The notes beneath the pieces were generated by a model. It did no database searches. It worked only from the letters and a program-made list of their open reading frames with translations, and was not told the origin of the DNA. This document shows positions 35,163-45,316 of a stretch of DNA of 64,000 nt, piece by piece. The stretch spans positions 124,001 through 188,000 of the forward strand of contig NZ_JAGFNU010000002.1 of assembly GCF_018457175.1 (NCBI RefSeq), given 5' to 3'. The DNA comes from Pseudohalocynthiibacter aestuariivivens. GTDB lineage: Bacteria; Pseudomonadota; Alphaproteobacteria; Rhodobacterales; Rhodobacteraceae. Made by a program: the position numbers and the translations under genes. Positions within the stretch are counted from its first letter, which is position 1; every line of letters begins with the position of its first letter.

Positions 35163-35759
35163 ATGGAACATGTAATGGACGGCGACTTTAGAACGGAATT
35201 TACCAGAGAACCGCAAAAGCTACGGAAATATCCGGCCTTGGTTTTGAACGCTGATTACCGCCCTCTATCTTACTATCCATTGTCACTCTGGCCCTGGCAA
35301 GAAGCAGTGAAAGCCGCATTTCTTGATCGGGTTGATATTGTTGCGGAGTATGAAAAGAAGGTTCACAGCCCCAGTATCGAAATTCGAATTCCATCAGTGG
35401 TTGTTCTTAAGGAATATGTGAAACCGCAAAAACGTGTGGCTTTCACCCGGTTCAATCTTTTTCTGCGCGATGGGTTTAGCTGTCAGTATTGTGGCGCACG
35501 CGGTGAATTGACCTTTGACCATGTCGTTCCAAGATCTGCAGGGGGTGTCACAAGCTGGCAAAACGTTGTTGCTGCCTGTTCACCCTGTAATTTGCGCAAA
35601 GGATCTAAATCGCTGACGCAAGCGCGCATGCATTTGCGAAGCGCGCCACGCCCACCCGGTGCGGAAGAGTTGCGCAACAGAGGCCGTAAATTCCCACCAA
35701 ACTTTCTGCATGAAAGCTGGGTCGATTTTCTTTACTGGGATGCAGAACTTGACGCTTAA
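35163..35759 (+). CDS. HNH endonuclease family protein
   Basis: A 198-residue protein with a C-terminal HNH nuclease domain: zinc-type CQYCGARG, the catalytic strand LTFDHVVPRSAGG, and CSPCNLRKG. The N-terminal part (VLNADYRPLSYYPLSLWPWQEAVKAA) matches a widely distributed chromosomal HNH family of unknown role. A second ATG at 35175 would shorten it by four residues. There is no sign of a mobile element or homing intron nearby. Confidence 0.87.
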   Translation: MEHVMDGDFRTEFTREPQKLRKYPALVLNADYRPLSYYPLSLWPWQEAVKAAFLDRVDIVAEYEKKVHSPSIEIRIPSVVVLKEYVKPQKRVAFTRFNLFLRDGFSCQYCGARGELTFDHVVPRSAGGVTSWQNVVAACSPCNLRKGSKSLTQARMHLRSAPRPPGAEELRNRGRKFPPNFLHESWVDFLYWDAELDA

Positions 35760-35762
35760 AGA

Positions 35763-36716
35763 TTAAGCTGAACAACTTGCGCCACCCAAGACGCAAAATT
35801 TAGCGCAATGCGGATGGTTGAGATACACGTCAGATTCAGCCTCTTTCAAAGTCGAACCGAGTTCGAATTCGCGAGAGTAGGGAAGCAATGTGCAGGCCAG
35901 AACAGCAGGCCGCTGCGCGCCTTTGCGTTTCACAACCATACGCGAAGATGAACACATCACCTGAGCGGGTGATTTGTCCAGAATTGTCCAGCAGGCACTG
36001 GTGATTTCAGGAACTTCGACGGCTTCATCCATTTCTGGAAATAAAACAGTCATCCCAGGGTTTTGAGAATCTATCTCAAACCCATGCTCTGAATAGAAAG
36101 CCTGATATCCTGCGCGTGCTTCGCTGTCCGTTTCGTTCCAAAGCATCCGGCCTGCCACGGCCATCCGTGCACCGATGCTTTTAAGCCAGCTCATACCTTC
36201 AATTGTTTTTGCGTAGCTGCCTGGACCGCGCATTTGATCGTGGTTTTTTTTAGACCAGTGATCAAGTGAAACACGGAATGTGATCTTGTCGCCAAATTCA
36301 GAAACCAGTTTTTCGATACCAGAGCGGACAGTTTTTCGCATCATCGGGCGCATCGCATTTGTGAGGACCAGAACCTCATACCCCGCTTCCAGTGCGGCTC
36401 GCGTCATCGTGTTCATTTCCGGGTTCATGTAAGGTTCGCCACCCGTGAACCCGATTTCGCGAATGGGCCAATTTCTGGTTCTGATCTGCCCGAGATAGTC
36501 TGAAACTTCATCGGTCGTTATATAAACAAGCGCGTCATTGGTTGGCGAAGAGGCAATATAGCAGTTCACGCATTCAATATTACAAAGCGTTCCCGTGTTA
36601 AACCAAAGCGTTTCGGGATTATTGAGTGCGACAGACGCACGGTTTTCACCTTTTGCGGTGGTTTTTTTATCGGCAAACTTGCCAAAATTCGCCTCAAATT
36701 CCACGTTATCTTTCAT
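35763..36716 (-). CDS. Radical SAM protein of unknown function
   Basis: A 317-residue radical SAM enzyme with the cluster motif CNIECVNCY (CxxxCxxC), followed by IGFTGGEPYMNPEMNTM, which binds SAM. The C-terminus carries additional Cys residues (ACTLLPYSREF, HPHCAKFCVLGGASCSA), suggesting an auxiliary Fe-S site as in SPASM/twitch proteins. No peptide precursor or partner gene is seen nearby. It is divergent from zwf across 172 bases and convergent with the HNH gene. Function not assigned. Confidence 0.78.
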   Translation of the reverse strand: MKDNVEFEANFGKFADKKTTAKGENRASVALNNPETLWFNTGTLCNIECVNCYIASSPTNDALVYITTDEVSDYLGQIRTRNWPIREIGFTGGEPYMNPEMNTMTRAALEAGYEVLVLTNAMRPMMRKTVRSGIEKLVSEFGDKITFRVSLDHWSKKNHDQMRGPGSYAKTIEGMSWLKSIGARMAVAGRMLWNETDSEARAGYQAFYSEHGFEIDSQNPGMTVLFPEMDEAVEVPEITSACWTILDKSPAQVMCSSSRMVVKRKGAQRPAVLACTLLPYSREFELGSTLKEAESDVYLNHPHCAKFCVLGGASCSA

Positions 36717-36888
36717 AAGCCTGCCAAATCTTTGTTCGTCTTCTTCGTGCTAACGATAGATAGGTGTCCTGAAAAGTCACGGAATGGCAGCTGACGTAGT
36801 TGTGATGACTACACCCCATGCTAGAATTGTTGTTAATGTACATCTAACAAGCGACAACTTAGCGCTAATTTGAGAGATAGGAGACATC

Positions 36889-38340
36889 ATGGTCTCACGC
36901 GTCATCCCGGTTGATACATTCGACCTTGTTATATTCGGCGGTACGGGTGATCTTGCACGTCGCAAGATCCTGCCGGGGCTCTATGTTCGCTTTCTTGCGG
37001 GTCAAATCCCAGAGGGCGCGCGTATTGTTGGCGCAGCACGCAGCGAGTTTGATGATGATGGCTACAGGTCATTCGTGTCAGAATCGATTGCGGAGTTTGT
37101 AGCCAAGAGCAAGCAGGATAAAACCGCAATTTCCGAATTTCTTAAGTGTATTCACTATGTGCCAATTGACGCATTGGGCAAAGGCGGGTGGCCAGATCTG
37201 GCGAAACTAATGCGCCTGGACACCATACGCGCGTTTTATTTATCTGTGGGTCCAAGGTTGTTCGGCCCCCTTGCAGAGCGGCTTCATGCCCATGGTATTG
37301 CAAATGATAAGAGCCGGATCGTTGTGGAAAAGCCTTTTGGCCGCGATCTTAAAAGCGCTTGTGCACTGAATGCTGTTTTAGCAGAATCTTTTGAGGAACA
37401 TCAGATATACCGGATCGACCATTATCTGGGCAAGGAAACCGTACAAAACCTTATGGCTGTACGGTTCGGAAACATACTTTTCGAGCCATTGTGGAACTCG
37501 CAATACGTAGATCATATCCAGATCACTGTGGCTGAAACAGTGGGCGTTGGTGGACGTGGAGGCTACTACGACAAATCGGGTGCAATGCGGGATATGGTTC
37601 AAAACCATATGATGCAGCTTTTGTGCCTGATCGCGATGGAACCCCCAAGCACCTTTGAACCAGACGCCGTACGGGATGAAAAGCTGAAGGTCATTCGTGC
37701 GCTTGACCCGGTAGAGTCGCATGAAATCGTCCGAGGTCAATATCTGGAAGGGGAAAACGGCGCTTCTTATCAAATCGAAGCTGAAAATCCCGACAGTCAT
37801 GCAGAAAGCTTTATCGCGCTCAGGACCCATATTTCAAACTGGCGGTGGAACGGTACACCTATTTATCTGCGCACCGGCAAAAGGTTGCGAGCACGGGTCA
37901 GTGAAATTGCTGTTGTTTTCAAGGATCCGCCGCATTCCATTTTTGGCCCGCAGGAGGGGCGGCGCGGAAACGTTCTTGTCATTCGCTTGCAACCCGACGA
38001 GGGCATGAACCTACGCGTCACAATCAAGGAACCTGGCCCGGGCGGGATGCGCCTCATCGAAGTCCCTCTGGACATGAGCTTTGCAGAAGCTCTTGGCAAT
38101 GATGGCGACGATATTCCTGATGCCTATGAACGCCTGATCATGGATGTTATCCGGGGCAATCAGACACTTTTCATGCGGGGTGACGAAGTAGAAGCAGCCT
38201 GGGCCTGGACCGACCCGATAATTGCGGCTTGGGAAGACCGGCATGACAAACCGAAACCTTACGATCCCGGTAGTTCGGGACCGGAAGACTCGCTAATGTT
38301 ATTGCACAGAGACGGACGCCGCTGGCGGGAGATTAGATAA
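36889..38340 (+). CDS. zwf: Glucose-6-phosphate 1-dehydrogenase
   Basis: Oxidises glucose-6-phosphate to 6-phosphogluconolactone with NADP, feeding the pentose phosphate and Entner-Doudoroff routes. The 483-residue enzyme has the N-terminal IFGGTGDLARRKILPGLY, VVEKPFGRD and the active-site signature YRIDHYLGKE. GGAGAC precedes the ATG, and TTAGCGCTAA (36859-36868) is a small palindrome 20 bases before the start. First gene of zwf-pgl-pgi; edd and eda are not in the window. Confidence 0.96.
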   Translation: MVSRVIPVDTFDLVIFGGTGDLARRKILPGLYVRFLAGQIPEGARIVGAARSEFDDDGYRSFVSESIAEFVAKSKQDKTAISEFLKCIHYVPIDALGKGGWPDLAKLMRLDTIRAFYLSVGPRLFGPLAERLHAHGIANDKSRIVVEKPFGRDLKSACALNAVLAESFEEHQIYRIDHYLGKETVQNLMAVRFGNILFEPLWNSQYVDHIQITVAETVGVGGRGGYYDKSGAMRDMVQNHMMQLLCLIAMEPPSTFEPDAVRDEKLKVIRALDPVESHEIVRGQYLEGENGASYQIEAENPDSHAESFIALRTHISNWRWNGTPIYLRTGKRLRARVSEIAVVFKDPPHSIFGPQEGRRGNVLVIRLQPDEGMNLRVTIKEPGPGGMRLIEVPLDMSFAEALGNDGDDIPDAYERLIMDVIRGNQTLFMRGDEVEAAWAWTDPIIAAWEDRHDKPKPYDPGSSGPEDSLMLLHRDGRRWREIR

Positions 38341-39014
38341 TGGAATTTGTAGAGTATCCAGATCGCGACATGATGATGATTGATCTGGCAAATATTTTGG
38401 TCACAGAGTTAACAGCAGCGCTAAAGCACGAGGACCGTGTTAGTTTTGCGGTGCCTGGAGGCACAACGCCTGGACCGCTGTTTGATAGTCTGTGTGCTGC
38501 TGATTTCGACTGGTCACGTATTGACGTAATCCTGACCGATGAACGTTGGGTTCCCGAAACGTCTGAACGTTCAAATACACGTCTCTTGCGCGAACGGCTA
38601 TTGGTTGATCGTGCTGCAAAAGCGCGACTTATCCCACTTTATGCAGAAGCGCCCACACCTGAGGAAAAGCTCCCAGACCTTTCGATTGCGGTTGGTCCAT
38701 TGCTGCCAATCAACGTGCTGTTGCTGGGTATGGGGGCCGATATGCATACTGCGTCTCTTTTTCCTGGAGCTGAAGGGCTTGAGAAAGCATTTGAGACTCA
38801 TGCGCCATTGTTAATGACGATGCGTCCGAAAGGAGCGACCGAAGCGCGCGTCACTTTGACGGCGCCGGTACTGGCCGGCGCGATGGCAAAACACATCATT
38901 ATACTTGGCGTGGAAAAGCGAAAAGCAATCGAAAAGGCATCTAAGCTGGACGACCCGCTTGAATCTCCTATCTCTGCGGTTTTACCCGGCTCAACTGTTC
39001 ACTGGGCAGAATGA
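38340..39014 (+). CDS. pgl: 6-Phosphogluconolactonase
   Basis: Hydrolyses the lactone made by Zwf to 6-phosphogluconate. The 224-residue DevB/SOL-type protein has the conserved [40 protein letters not shown] and [16 protein letters not shown]. Its first base is the last base of the zwf stop codon (TAATG), so translation is coupled. The stop overlaps pgi. Confidence 0.94.
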   Translation: MEFVEYPDRDMMMIDLANILVTELTAALKHEDRVSFAVPGGTTPGPLFDSLCAADFDWSRIDVILTDERWVPETSERSNTRLLRERLLVDRAAKARLIPLYAEAPTPEEKLPDLSIAVGPLLPINVLLLGMGADMHTASLFPGAEGLEKAFETHAPLLMTMRPKGATEARVTLTAPVLAGAMAKHIIILGVEKRKAIEKASKLDDPLESPISAVLPGSTVHWAE

Positions 39015-40624
39015 TTATGAGTTTTGAAGATTTAGTCGAAAAACACTCAGCCATTAAAGCCCGCAGCATTTTGTCTCTGCATGACGACAATCCTAGGCGG
39101 GCACAGGATTTTTCTGTGTCCTGCGATGAGATGCTTTTTGATTATTCGAAAACCAATATCGACGCTGACGCCCGGACGTTACTGATTGAACTTGCGTCTT
39201 CTTCCGGGGTCGAGACGAAGCGTAGCGCGATGTTTTCAGGTGCCAAGATCAATGAAACCGAAGGTCGCGCTGTTCTGCATACGGCATTACGCAACCTAGA
39301 AGGCGCCCCCGTATTGGTTGATGGGCAGGATGTAATGCCGGAAGTGCGCGGCACGCTTGAACGCATGTCAGATTTTGCAAATGCCATTCGGAGCGGAAAG
39401 TTCAAAGGGCAGGGCGGCAGGATCACCGACGTGGTGAATATCGGGATCGGCGGTTCAGACCTTGGCCCCGCGATGGCCACGCTCGCCCTTGCACCGTTTC
39501 ACGACGGGCCAAAGGTACATTTCGTATCAAACGTTGACGGCGCACATATCGCAGATACGCTCAAGGGCATTGATCCGACAACGACGCTTGTCATTGTCGC
39601 GTCGAAAACTTTTACGACCATAGAAACAATGACAAATGCGAATACAGCGCGTGACTGGATGGCTAACAAGGTTGCGAACCCCGCCGACCAGTTCGCAGCG
39701 CTGTCATCTTCGGAAGAAAGAACAACGGCTTACGGAATATCGCCTGAAAATGTCTTTGGCTTTGAAGATTGGGTTGGCGGACGATACTCACTATGGGGGC
39801 CAATCGGACTGTCCCTTATGATTGCAATCGGACCAGAGGATTTTGTTGATTTCCTGAGGGGCGGGCAGGCGATGGACCAACATTTCCAAACCGCTCCATT
39901 GTCTGAGAACATGCCTGTTATGCTCGCGCTGGTCGGGCTTTGGCACAATCAGGTCTGTGGCTATGCGACCCGTGCCGTGCTGCCCTATGATCAAAGATTG
40001 TCGCGCTTGCCCGCGTATCTTCAACAATTGGAAATGGAAAGCAACGGAAAGCGCGTCGCGATGGATGGCAGTGCGCTTGAGTGCCATTCGGGTCCAATTG
40101 TCTGGGGAGAGCCGGGTACGAACGGACAACATGCTTTTTATCAGCTGATACATCAGGGCACTCGTGTTGTACCTTGTGAATTTCTGGTTGCGGCTAAGGG
40201 GCATGAGGAACATTTAGAACACCAGCACAGGTTGTTACTGTCAAATTGCCTCGCGCAATCAGAGGCGTTGATGCGTGGCCGCAGCATTGAAGAAGCGCGT
40301 GTCCTGATGGCTGAAAAAGGCCTGAGCGGAGCAGAGCTAGAGCGGCAGGCCCGCCACAGGGTTTTTCCCGGCAATCGCCCGTCGACAACATTGATCTACC
40401 CAAGCCTGACGCCTTTTGTTCTGGGGCAGATCATTGCGCTTTATGAACACCGCGTTTTTGTTGAAGGCGCGATTTTAGGCATCAACTCTTACGACCAATG
40501 GGGCGTTGAACTTGGCAAAGAGCTTGCAGTCGCGCTTGAACCGATCGTGAGCGGAGCAGAATCCGCTGACAAGAAAGACGGGTCAACACAGATGCTTGTC
40601 TCATACATTCGGGCGAATGGTTAG
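39011..40624 (+). CDS. pgi: Glucose-6-phosphate isomerase
   Basis: Interconverts glucose-6-phosphate and fructose-6-phosphate. The 537-residue enzyme has [15 protein letters not shown], the family region [18 protein letters not shown] and the C-terminal active-site region [33 protein letters not shown]. The ATGA overlap with pgl favours the start at 39011; a second ATG is at 39017. It completes a glucose-6-phosphate module. Confidence 0.95.
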   Translation: MIMSFEDLVEKHSAIKARSILSLHDDNPRRAQDFSVSCDEMLFDYSKTNIDADARTLLIELASSSGVETKRSAMFSGAKINETEGRAVLHTALRNLEGAPVLVDGQDVMPEVRGTLERMSDFANAIRSGKFKGQGGRITDVVNIGIGGSDLGPAMATLALAPFHDGPKVHFVSNVDGAHIADTLKGIDPTTTLVIVASKTFTTIETMTNANTARDWMANKVANPADQFAALSSSEERTTAYGISPENVFGFEDWVGGRYSLWGPIGLSLMIAIGPEDFVDFLRGGQAMDQHFQTAPLSENMPVMLALVGLWHNQVCGYATRAVLPYDQRLSRLPAYLQQLEMESNGKRVAMDGSALECHSGPIVWGEPGTNGQHAFYQLIHQGTRVVPCEFLVAAKGHEEHLEHQHRLLLSNCLAQSEALMRGRSIEEARVLMAEKGLSGAELERQARHRVFPGNRPSTTLIYPSLTPFVLGQIIALYEHRVFVEGAILGINSYDQWGVELGKELAVALEPIVSGAESADKKDGSTQMLVSYIRANG

Positions 40625-41097
40625 CCTGCGTCTGCTTTAGCACCATCCCGCTCGATAAGGGCCTTCTTTTGCGCCTCCGTTAACGGGTGACGTCCGTCGC
40701 CCTCGCGGTTCAGCAGAACCATCACTGCATCGCCCGTTGCCGCGAGCCCGTTTGAAAACAACGCGTATTCCATGATGAAACTCGTATTGCGAAAGCTGGT
40801 TGTCCTCCCGGCAACGATATAGTCATCGCCCAAGTGCATCTCTTTGTGAAACCGGGCGGAGAGGGAGTGTACGACCAGACGAGGGGACATTGGCCCGAAG
40901 TCTGAAATGCCATAATCCATCACGTAACTCAGGCGAAAACTTTCGAACCAACGCAGATAGACGGTGTTGTTAACGTGGTTAAGCGCATCAAGCTCGAAAA
41001 ACTGAACTTTGTTTGCCAGCGCATAGCGCCATTCTGGCGGAATCCCATGCGCAGCGAGCGTTTCTGGTGACAGCGGGGTGTGGTAGGGTAAAGTCAT
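40621..41097 (-). CDS. Acyl-CoA thioesterase (4HBT hot-dog fold)
   Basis: A 158-residue YbgC/4-hydroxybenzoyl-CoA thioesterase-like protein. The signature [19 protein letters not shown] contains the catalytic-type Asp, and [24 protein letters not shown] is the second conserved block. It hydrolyses an acyl-CoA of unknown chain. Its stop overlaps the convergent pgi stop by four bases, and it stands alone. Confidence 0.83.
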   Translation of the reverse strand: MTLPYHTPLSPETLAAHGIPPEWRYALANKVQFFELDALNHVNNTVYLRWFESFRLSYVMDYGISDFGPMSPRLVVHSLSARFHKEMHLGDDYIVAGRTTSFRNTSFIMEYALFSNGLAATGDAVMVLLNREGDGRHPLTEAQKKALIERDGAKADAG

Positions 41098-41223
41098 AAG
41101 ATGCGGTTATCTGAAAATGCTACCAGGGTTCAAGCAGCAGAATGCCTAAGTGTGTGTATTTTGAAAACTTCGCGGAATCGCTGGCCAATGCCGTCAGAGA
41201 AAAGAACACGGCGGATGTAGGGT

Positions 41224-41625
41224 TTAAACGCCACGCCCGCCCATCAGTTTGAGAACCTGTAACGCGTCCTGCTCCCGCCCGTCAGGCACAAACAGATGGT
41301 CGTGGAAAAAACCTGATACCGGGTTCACGCCCATATCGTGTTTTGCAAGCTCGGTGGCAATTCGCGCTATAAAACCAACCGCTTCCAGCGAGGAATGGAC
41401 ATTAAGCGTAATCATTCGACAGGGAAACTCGTAAGCTAGACCACAGGCTTCAGCCTCACTCTTAAGAATGATAAGGGTTGTTCCCTCATCCTCCCGAAAG
41501 ATCATGCGAGGGGAGATGTCTCCAGGCACCGCGTCATCAGAAACGGTCACGAAAACAAATAGCCCATCCTCCAGCTTTGCCGAAAGGGTCCTTAGCAGCG
41601 CATCAAAGTTCTGTTCACCGCTCAC
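41224..41625 (-). CDS. ACT-domain protein
   Basis: A 134-residue protein with ACT-like amino-acid-binding regions, resembling the DUF (COG3603) ACT proteins. GVNPVSGFFHDHLFVPDGREQDALQVLKLM is the typical end, and GTTLIILKSEAEACGL and EFPCRMITLNVHSSLEAVGFIARIATELAKHDM form the preceding beta-alpha-beta unit. I start at GTG 41625 (VSGEQNFDALL), giving family length; the frame is open to 41748 but overlaps the next gene. Probably regulatory or a sensor; function unknown. Confidence 0.72.
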   Translation of the reverse strand: MSGEQNFDALLRTLSAKLEDGLFVFVTVSDDAVPGDISPRMIFREDEGTTLIILKSEAEACGLAYEFPCRMITLNVHSSLEAVGFIARIATELAKHDMGVNPVSGFFHDHLFVPDGREQDALQVLKLMGGRGV

Positions 41626-41635
41626 CTGATTGATC

Positions 41636-41944
41636 CTAGTCCAGTTCGGTCCAGGGCCAGGGCTTGACGTTGCTTGCCGCAGTCTGGAAACGCGCCGCTT
41701 TGGCGATCCATATACCCAGATCGGTGCCGAAATCGGCCAGCCGTTCATTTGGCTGTTTCTTGTTGGCCAACATAATCACAAACTGCACCAATGTCGCCGC
41801 ACCCAGAACTGTCTGGGCAAGGGAAATCATGATTGCGATCAGCAACATGTAGATCAGGCGTTGAAGCATATTGTCCTCATGCTTGGGTTCGAACTGCTCG
41901 CCATGCAGGCGGCCCATTAGTTTTGAATCGTCTGGCTCTGACAT
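41636..41944 (-). CDS. DUF4389-type small membrane protein
   Basis: A 102-residue protein with one strong hydrophobic segment (MLQRLIYMLLIAIMISLAQTVLGAATLVQF) and the DUF4389-like end NERLADFGTDLGIWIAKAARFQTAASNVKPWPW. The start ATG 41944 follows GGGGA; a GTG at 41968 could extend it by eight residues. It lies 10 bases upstream of the ACT-protein gene on the same strand and is probably co-transcribed with it. Function unknown. Confidence 0.78.
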   Translation of the reverse strand: MSEPDDSKLMGRLHGEQFEPKHEDNMLQRLIYMLLIAIMISLAQTVLGAATLVQFVIMLANKKQPNERLADFGTDLGIWIAKAARFQTAASNVKPWPWTELD

Positions 41945-42115
41945 CTTGGTCCCCGTTTCTGTGGTCACGTTTAGCTTAGCATATACCGCTGCGGGATCGC
42001 ACGGAAGGACTTGGTTTGACCGTCACTTTCGCATCTAGGAAACAGCTTAGTTCGAATTCAAACCGGAAGAGCTTTATGCAAAAACTGGTGTTTCACACTT
42101 TACCAAAGAGAGCGC

Positions 42116-42189
42116 TGGAGCGGGTGAAGGGAATCGAACCCTCGTCGTCAGCTTGGGAAGCTGCTGCTCTACCATTGAGCTACACCCGC
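42116..42189 (-). tRNA. tRNA-Gly (anticodon CCC)
   Basis: A 74-base tRNA on the minus strand, including CCA. The acceptor stem GCGGGTG/CACCCGC is perfect, the D-arm GCTC...GAGC is intact, the anticodon loop TTCCCAA gives anticodon CCC (reads GGG), and the T-arm GAGGG-TTCGATT-CCCTT is intact. The anticodon stem has one G-A mismatch at its outer pair. Confidence 0.96.
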
Positions 42190-42247
42190 AGTCGGGCAGA
42201 GGGGTAATATCCCGTCTGCCAATCGTCAAGCGGATATAGTATGGCGT

Positions 42248-44302
42248 TCAGCCGCGGCGTCTGCGTCTTCGGCGACTGCCATCTTCGGCATCATCACCAC
42301 CACTTCCCTGATTGAAATTAAGATCAGGCAGCGAAACGATGCTGTTCAGGATAGGGAAAGGTTCAACCGAATTCGGGATGTTTGAAGCGTTGACAAAATG
42401 TTCCTGAAAACGCGGCTCAATCGCCGTTTCGATCTTGTGGATTTCCTTGACGATTGACTCAATCTCGTTTCTTGCATCGGTGTTGAGCAGCGCAATACGC
42501 GCGCCCGTTCCGGCGGCATTTCCGGCAGAGGTGACTTTATCAAGCGGACAATCCGGGATCATACCCAGCACCATCGCGTGCTTTGGGCTGATGTGGGCAC
42601 CAAATGCCCCTGCCAAAACAACACGGTCAACCTTGTCGACGCCAAATTTGTCCATCAACAGACGGGCACCAGAGTAAAGCGCTGCTTTGGCCATCTGGAT
42701 TTCACGGATATCACGGTTTGTGACGGTGATTTTCGGACCACCATCGGCGGACCCGTCCCAGACGAGATAAGAATAAGTCCGACCGTCCAGAAAACAGCGG
42801 TCCGTACCTGTCTGTGCCGGAGAGCCGATAAGCCCTGGTCCGTCAACAATTCCGGCAAGGCGCATTTCAGCGACCATTTCGATGATACCAGAGCCGCAAA
42901 TGCCGGTGATACCGGTTGTTGCAATTGCATCAGGGAACCCGTCTTCGTTCGACCAGATGTCAGAGCCAATGACGCGAAAACGCGGCTCTTTCGTGATTGG
43001 GTCAATCTCGACACGTTCTATCGCGCCGGGTGCTGCGCGCTGGCCGCTCGAAATCTGTGCGCCTTCAAAGGCAGGGCCGGTTGGTGAGGAACAGGCCAAC
43101 ACTTTTTCTTTGTTGCCGAGCAGGATTTCGGCATTGGTACCGACATCAACAACCAAAACAAGGTCTTCGGATGTATTCGGGGATTCCGATAGCGCAACCG
43201 CCGCCGCATCCGCGCCGACATGTCCCGCGATACAAGGCAGCAGATAAACCCGTGCCGCAGGATGGATGTTCAGGCCCAGATCATCTGCACGCAAGCGCAT
43301 TGCATTTGAAGTGGCAAGCGCGAATGGCGCCTGTCCAAGCTCAAAGGGGTTAATGCCCAGGAACAGGTGATGCATGACCGGATTGCAGACAAACACCGCA
43401 TCAACAATCAGGTCTTTATCAATTTCGGCCTCAGACGCGATTTGCACAAACAGGGCGTTCATGCCTTCGCGCACTGCGCGGGTCATTTCCTTGTCGCCAC
43501 CTTCGTTCATCATCGAATAGCTGACGCGGCTCATCAAATCTTCACCGAACCGGATTTGCGGGTTCATAATACCGGATGAGGCCACGACCTCACCACTTTG
43601 CAGATCGCAAAGATGCGCGGCGATGGTGGTGGACCCAAGGTCTACGGCCAACCCGTAAACCGTGCCATCGTAGTAGCCCGGCCAGATATGCATTATGCGT
43701 GGCGGATTTTCCGCATCGCCAAGATGAACGGCGACCGTGACTTTCCATTCGCCCTTGCGCAGGATCGGTTGCATCGTCTGCAAAATGTGAAGATCAACAC
43801 GAACGCCGTGCAGGTCCCATTGTTCAGCAAGTGCTGTGATCAACCGTTCCAGATCACCCGAGGGTTCGTGCATGTCGGGTTCCTGCACCTCGACATAAAA
43901 CAGTTTGGTGGACGGGTTCATCGTAATATCACGTGCTTCAACCCGTTTGCGCACGACTTGCTTGTGAACCTGACTTTCGGGCGGCACGTCGATGACGACA
44001 TCACCCTGAACTGTCGCCTGACAGCCAAGTCGGCGGCCTTCGATCAAACCACGCTTGTCTTTGTAGCGTTGCTCAACAGAGTTCCATTCGGATAATGCAT
44101 TGTTGGCAACCGTGACCCCGTGTTTCGAAAACTCGCCATAAGACGGGGTAATCTGGCATTTGCTGCAAATGCCACGTCCGCCACAGACGCTGTCAAGATC
44201 AACGCCAAGCTGGCGGGCAGCTGTCAGAATAGGTGTTCCAACAGGAAAATTTCCCCGCTGTCCAGAGGGGGTAAAGATCACAAGGGGGTCAGTTGTCATC
44301 AA
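42248..44302 (-). CDS. ASKHA-domain corrinoid activase with [2Fe-2S] domain
   Basis: A 684-residue RACo-type protein (DUF4445/ASKHA). Such proteins use ATP and a ferredoxin domain to re-reduce inactive Co(II) corrinoid in methyltransferase systems. The N-terminal [2Fe-2S] domain shows VCGGRGICSKC (Cys40, Cys46, Cys49) and a fourth Cys in RRLGCQATV (~94). The ATPase part has VDLGSTTIAAHLCDL and LVVDVGTNAEILLG. The protein ends in an acidic segment followed by SRRRRRRRG, a striking basic tail similar to one on the methyltetrahydrofolate methyltransferase nearby. It supports corrinoid-dependent demethylation. Confidence 0.88.
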   Translation of the reverse strand: MMTTDPLVIFTPSGQRGNFPVGTPILTAARQLGVDLDSVCGGRGICSKCQITPSYGEFSKHGVTVANNALSEWNSVEQRYKDKRGLIEGRRLGCQATVQGDVVIDVPPESQVHKQVVRKRVEARDITMNPSTKLFYVEVQEPDMHEPSGDLERLITALAEQWDLHGVRVDLHILQTMQPILRKGEWKVTVAVHLGDAENPPRIMHIWPGYYDGTVYGLAVDLGSTTIAAHLCDLQSGEVVASSGIMNPQIRFGEDLMSRVSYSMMNEGGDKEMTRAVREGMNALFVQIASEAEIDKDLIVDAVFVCNPVMHHLFLGINPFELGQAPFALATSNAMRLRADDLGLNIHPAARVYLLPCIAGHVGADAAAVALSESPNTSEDLVLVVDVGTNAEILLGNKEKVLACSSPTGPAFEGAQISSGQRAAPGAIERVEIDPITKEPRFRVIGSDIWSNEDGFPDAIATTGITGICGSGIIEMVAEMRLAGIVDGPGLIGSPAQTGTDRCFLDGRTYSYLVWDGSADGGPKITVTNRDIREIQMAKAALYSGARLLMDKFGVDKVDRVVLAGAFGAHISPKHAMVLGMIPDCPLDKVTSAGNAAGTGARIALLNTDARNEIESIVKEIHKIETAIEPRFQEHFVNASNIPNSVEPFPILNSIVSLPDLNFNQGSGGDDAEDGSRRRRRRRG

Positions 44303-44448
44303 TTTATACTTTTACGCGCGTTTCGATTGACCTGACGATAAACTGTTGACGCAAAAGCGAAAGGCCACGCGCGGCAGTTTCTGGTAAATCAACGGCAATA
44401 AGCGGCAGTTTAAACCACTTTCCTGTGTCATTCCGGTTATTGGGTTTG

Positions 44449-45138
44449 TTAGTTGGTGTTTGACGTCCATGCACACCGATCAAAATCAGCATACTTGAGA
44501 AGCGCATCCTGACCGCCCGCAGAAACAAGACGTGTGCACCCCTCGAGATGGTCCGGCGCTTCAAACACGGTCACCATCCCGTCACCAGCGCCTTCAGAAC
44601 ACAACGTTTCTCCAGGTGCCAATGTTCCAGTTACGCGGTTCTCCCCGTTTGACTCGGCCGCAAAAAGACGGGTTTCATCAGAACCGTTGACGACACAAAC
44701 GCTGGTTTCGCCTTCCGCAGCGCTTGCTTCGTCCATCGGGGTTGAAAACGTCGCAAGATAAGCAACCACGTTTCTCCGGTCTTCCTCGTCCCGCAATTTG
44801 AAGGACATTTTAGCGCGCGCGCGTGGGTCATCCAGAACAGCGCGCAGATATTTGGTGGGGTTTTCGAGATAGTCAAAAACAGTCTCTTCGCTCCAGACAA
44901 GCCCAGCTTCGTTCGCAGCAGTCATGCTGCGCGAGTACCCGTAACCTTCGTAAGAACCGGCAGCACGCCCTATAACGCCCGTTAGAACAGGACCAACGGC
45001 ATTCTGAGCATCTTCACCAATTTTGTGACATGACGCACATCTGCGAAATAGGTCTTCACCTGCCTCGGCATCCTGAGCAAGGGTAGGGGTGGTAAAGAGT
45101 GTGGCGCTGAGTGCGATGCAGGTTACGAGGACACGCAT
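44449..45138 (-). CDS. c-type cytochrome with unusual C-terminal domain
   Basis: A 229-residue periplasmic protein. A signal peptide (residues 1-22, ending TLAQD) precedes a class I cytochrome c domain with heme motif CASCHK (Cys34, Cys37, His38) and a distal KMSFKL Met. From about residue 140 comes a second domain rich in Gly and Cys (TSVCVVNGSDETRLFAAE...GETLCSEG...LEGCTRL), with four Cys that may form disulfides. I do not recognise this domain. It is divergent from the P460-like gene. Electron carrier role is inferred from the heme domain. Confidence 0.85.
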   Translation of the reverse strand: MRVLVTCIALSATLFTTPTLAQDAEAGEDLFRRCASCHKIGEDAQNAVGPVLTGVIGRAAGSYEGYGYSRSMTAANEAGLVWSEETVFDYLENPTKYLRAVLDDPRARAKMSFKLRDEEDRRNVVAYLATFSTPMDEASAAEGETSVCVVNGSDETRLFAAESNGENRVTGTLAPGETLCSEGAGDGMVTVFEAPDHLEGCTRLVSAGGQDALLKYADFDRCAWTSNTN

Positions 45139-45214
45139 TGAATTCTCCTGTGATTATTTCGGACAGTCTTGATGGGAATAAGAGGCTTGTCCAATCATCT
45201 TCAGTCCCAAGTGT

Positions 45215-45228
45215 TCACCAGATGGTGA
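45215..45228. promoter_or_regulatory. Palindrome between divergent cytochrome genes
   Basis: TCACCA-GA-TGGTGA, a perfect 14-base palindrome, lies between the cytochrome c gene (start 45138, minus) and the P460-like gene (start 45317, plus). Position and symmetry fit an operator shared by the two. No regulator gene is adjacent, and the function is inferred. Confidence 0.35.
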
Positions 45229-45316
45229 TCAAAAGTTGAGTTCATGTGTAGATCATCTCGCCTAGTCTCTTTTGTGTAAGCCAACTTTGCTCGGCTGAAC
45301 ACTGAAAGGGACGAAC

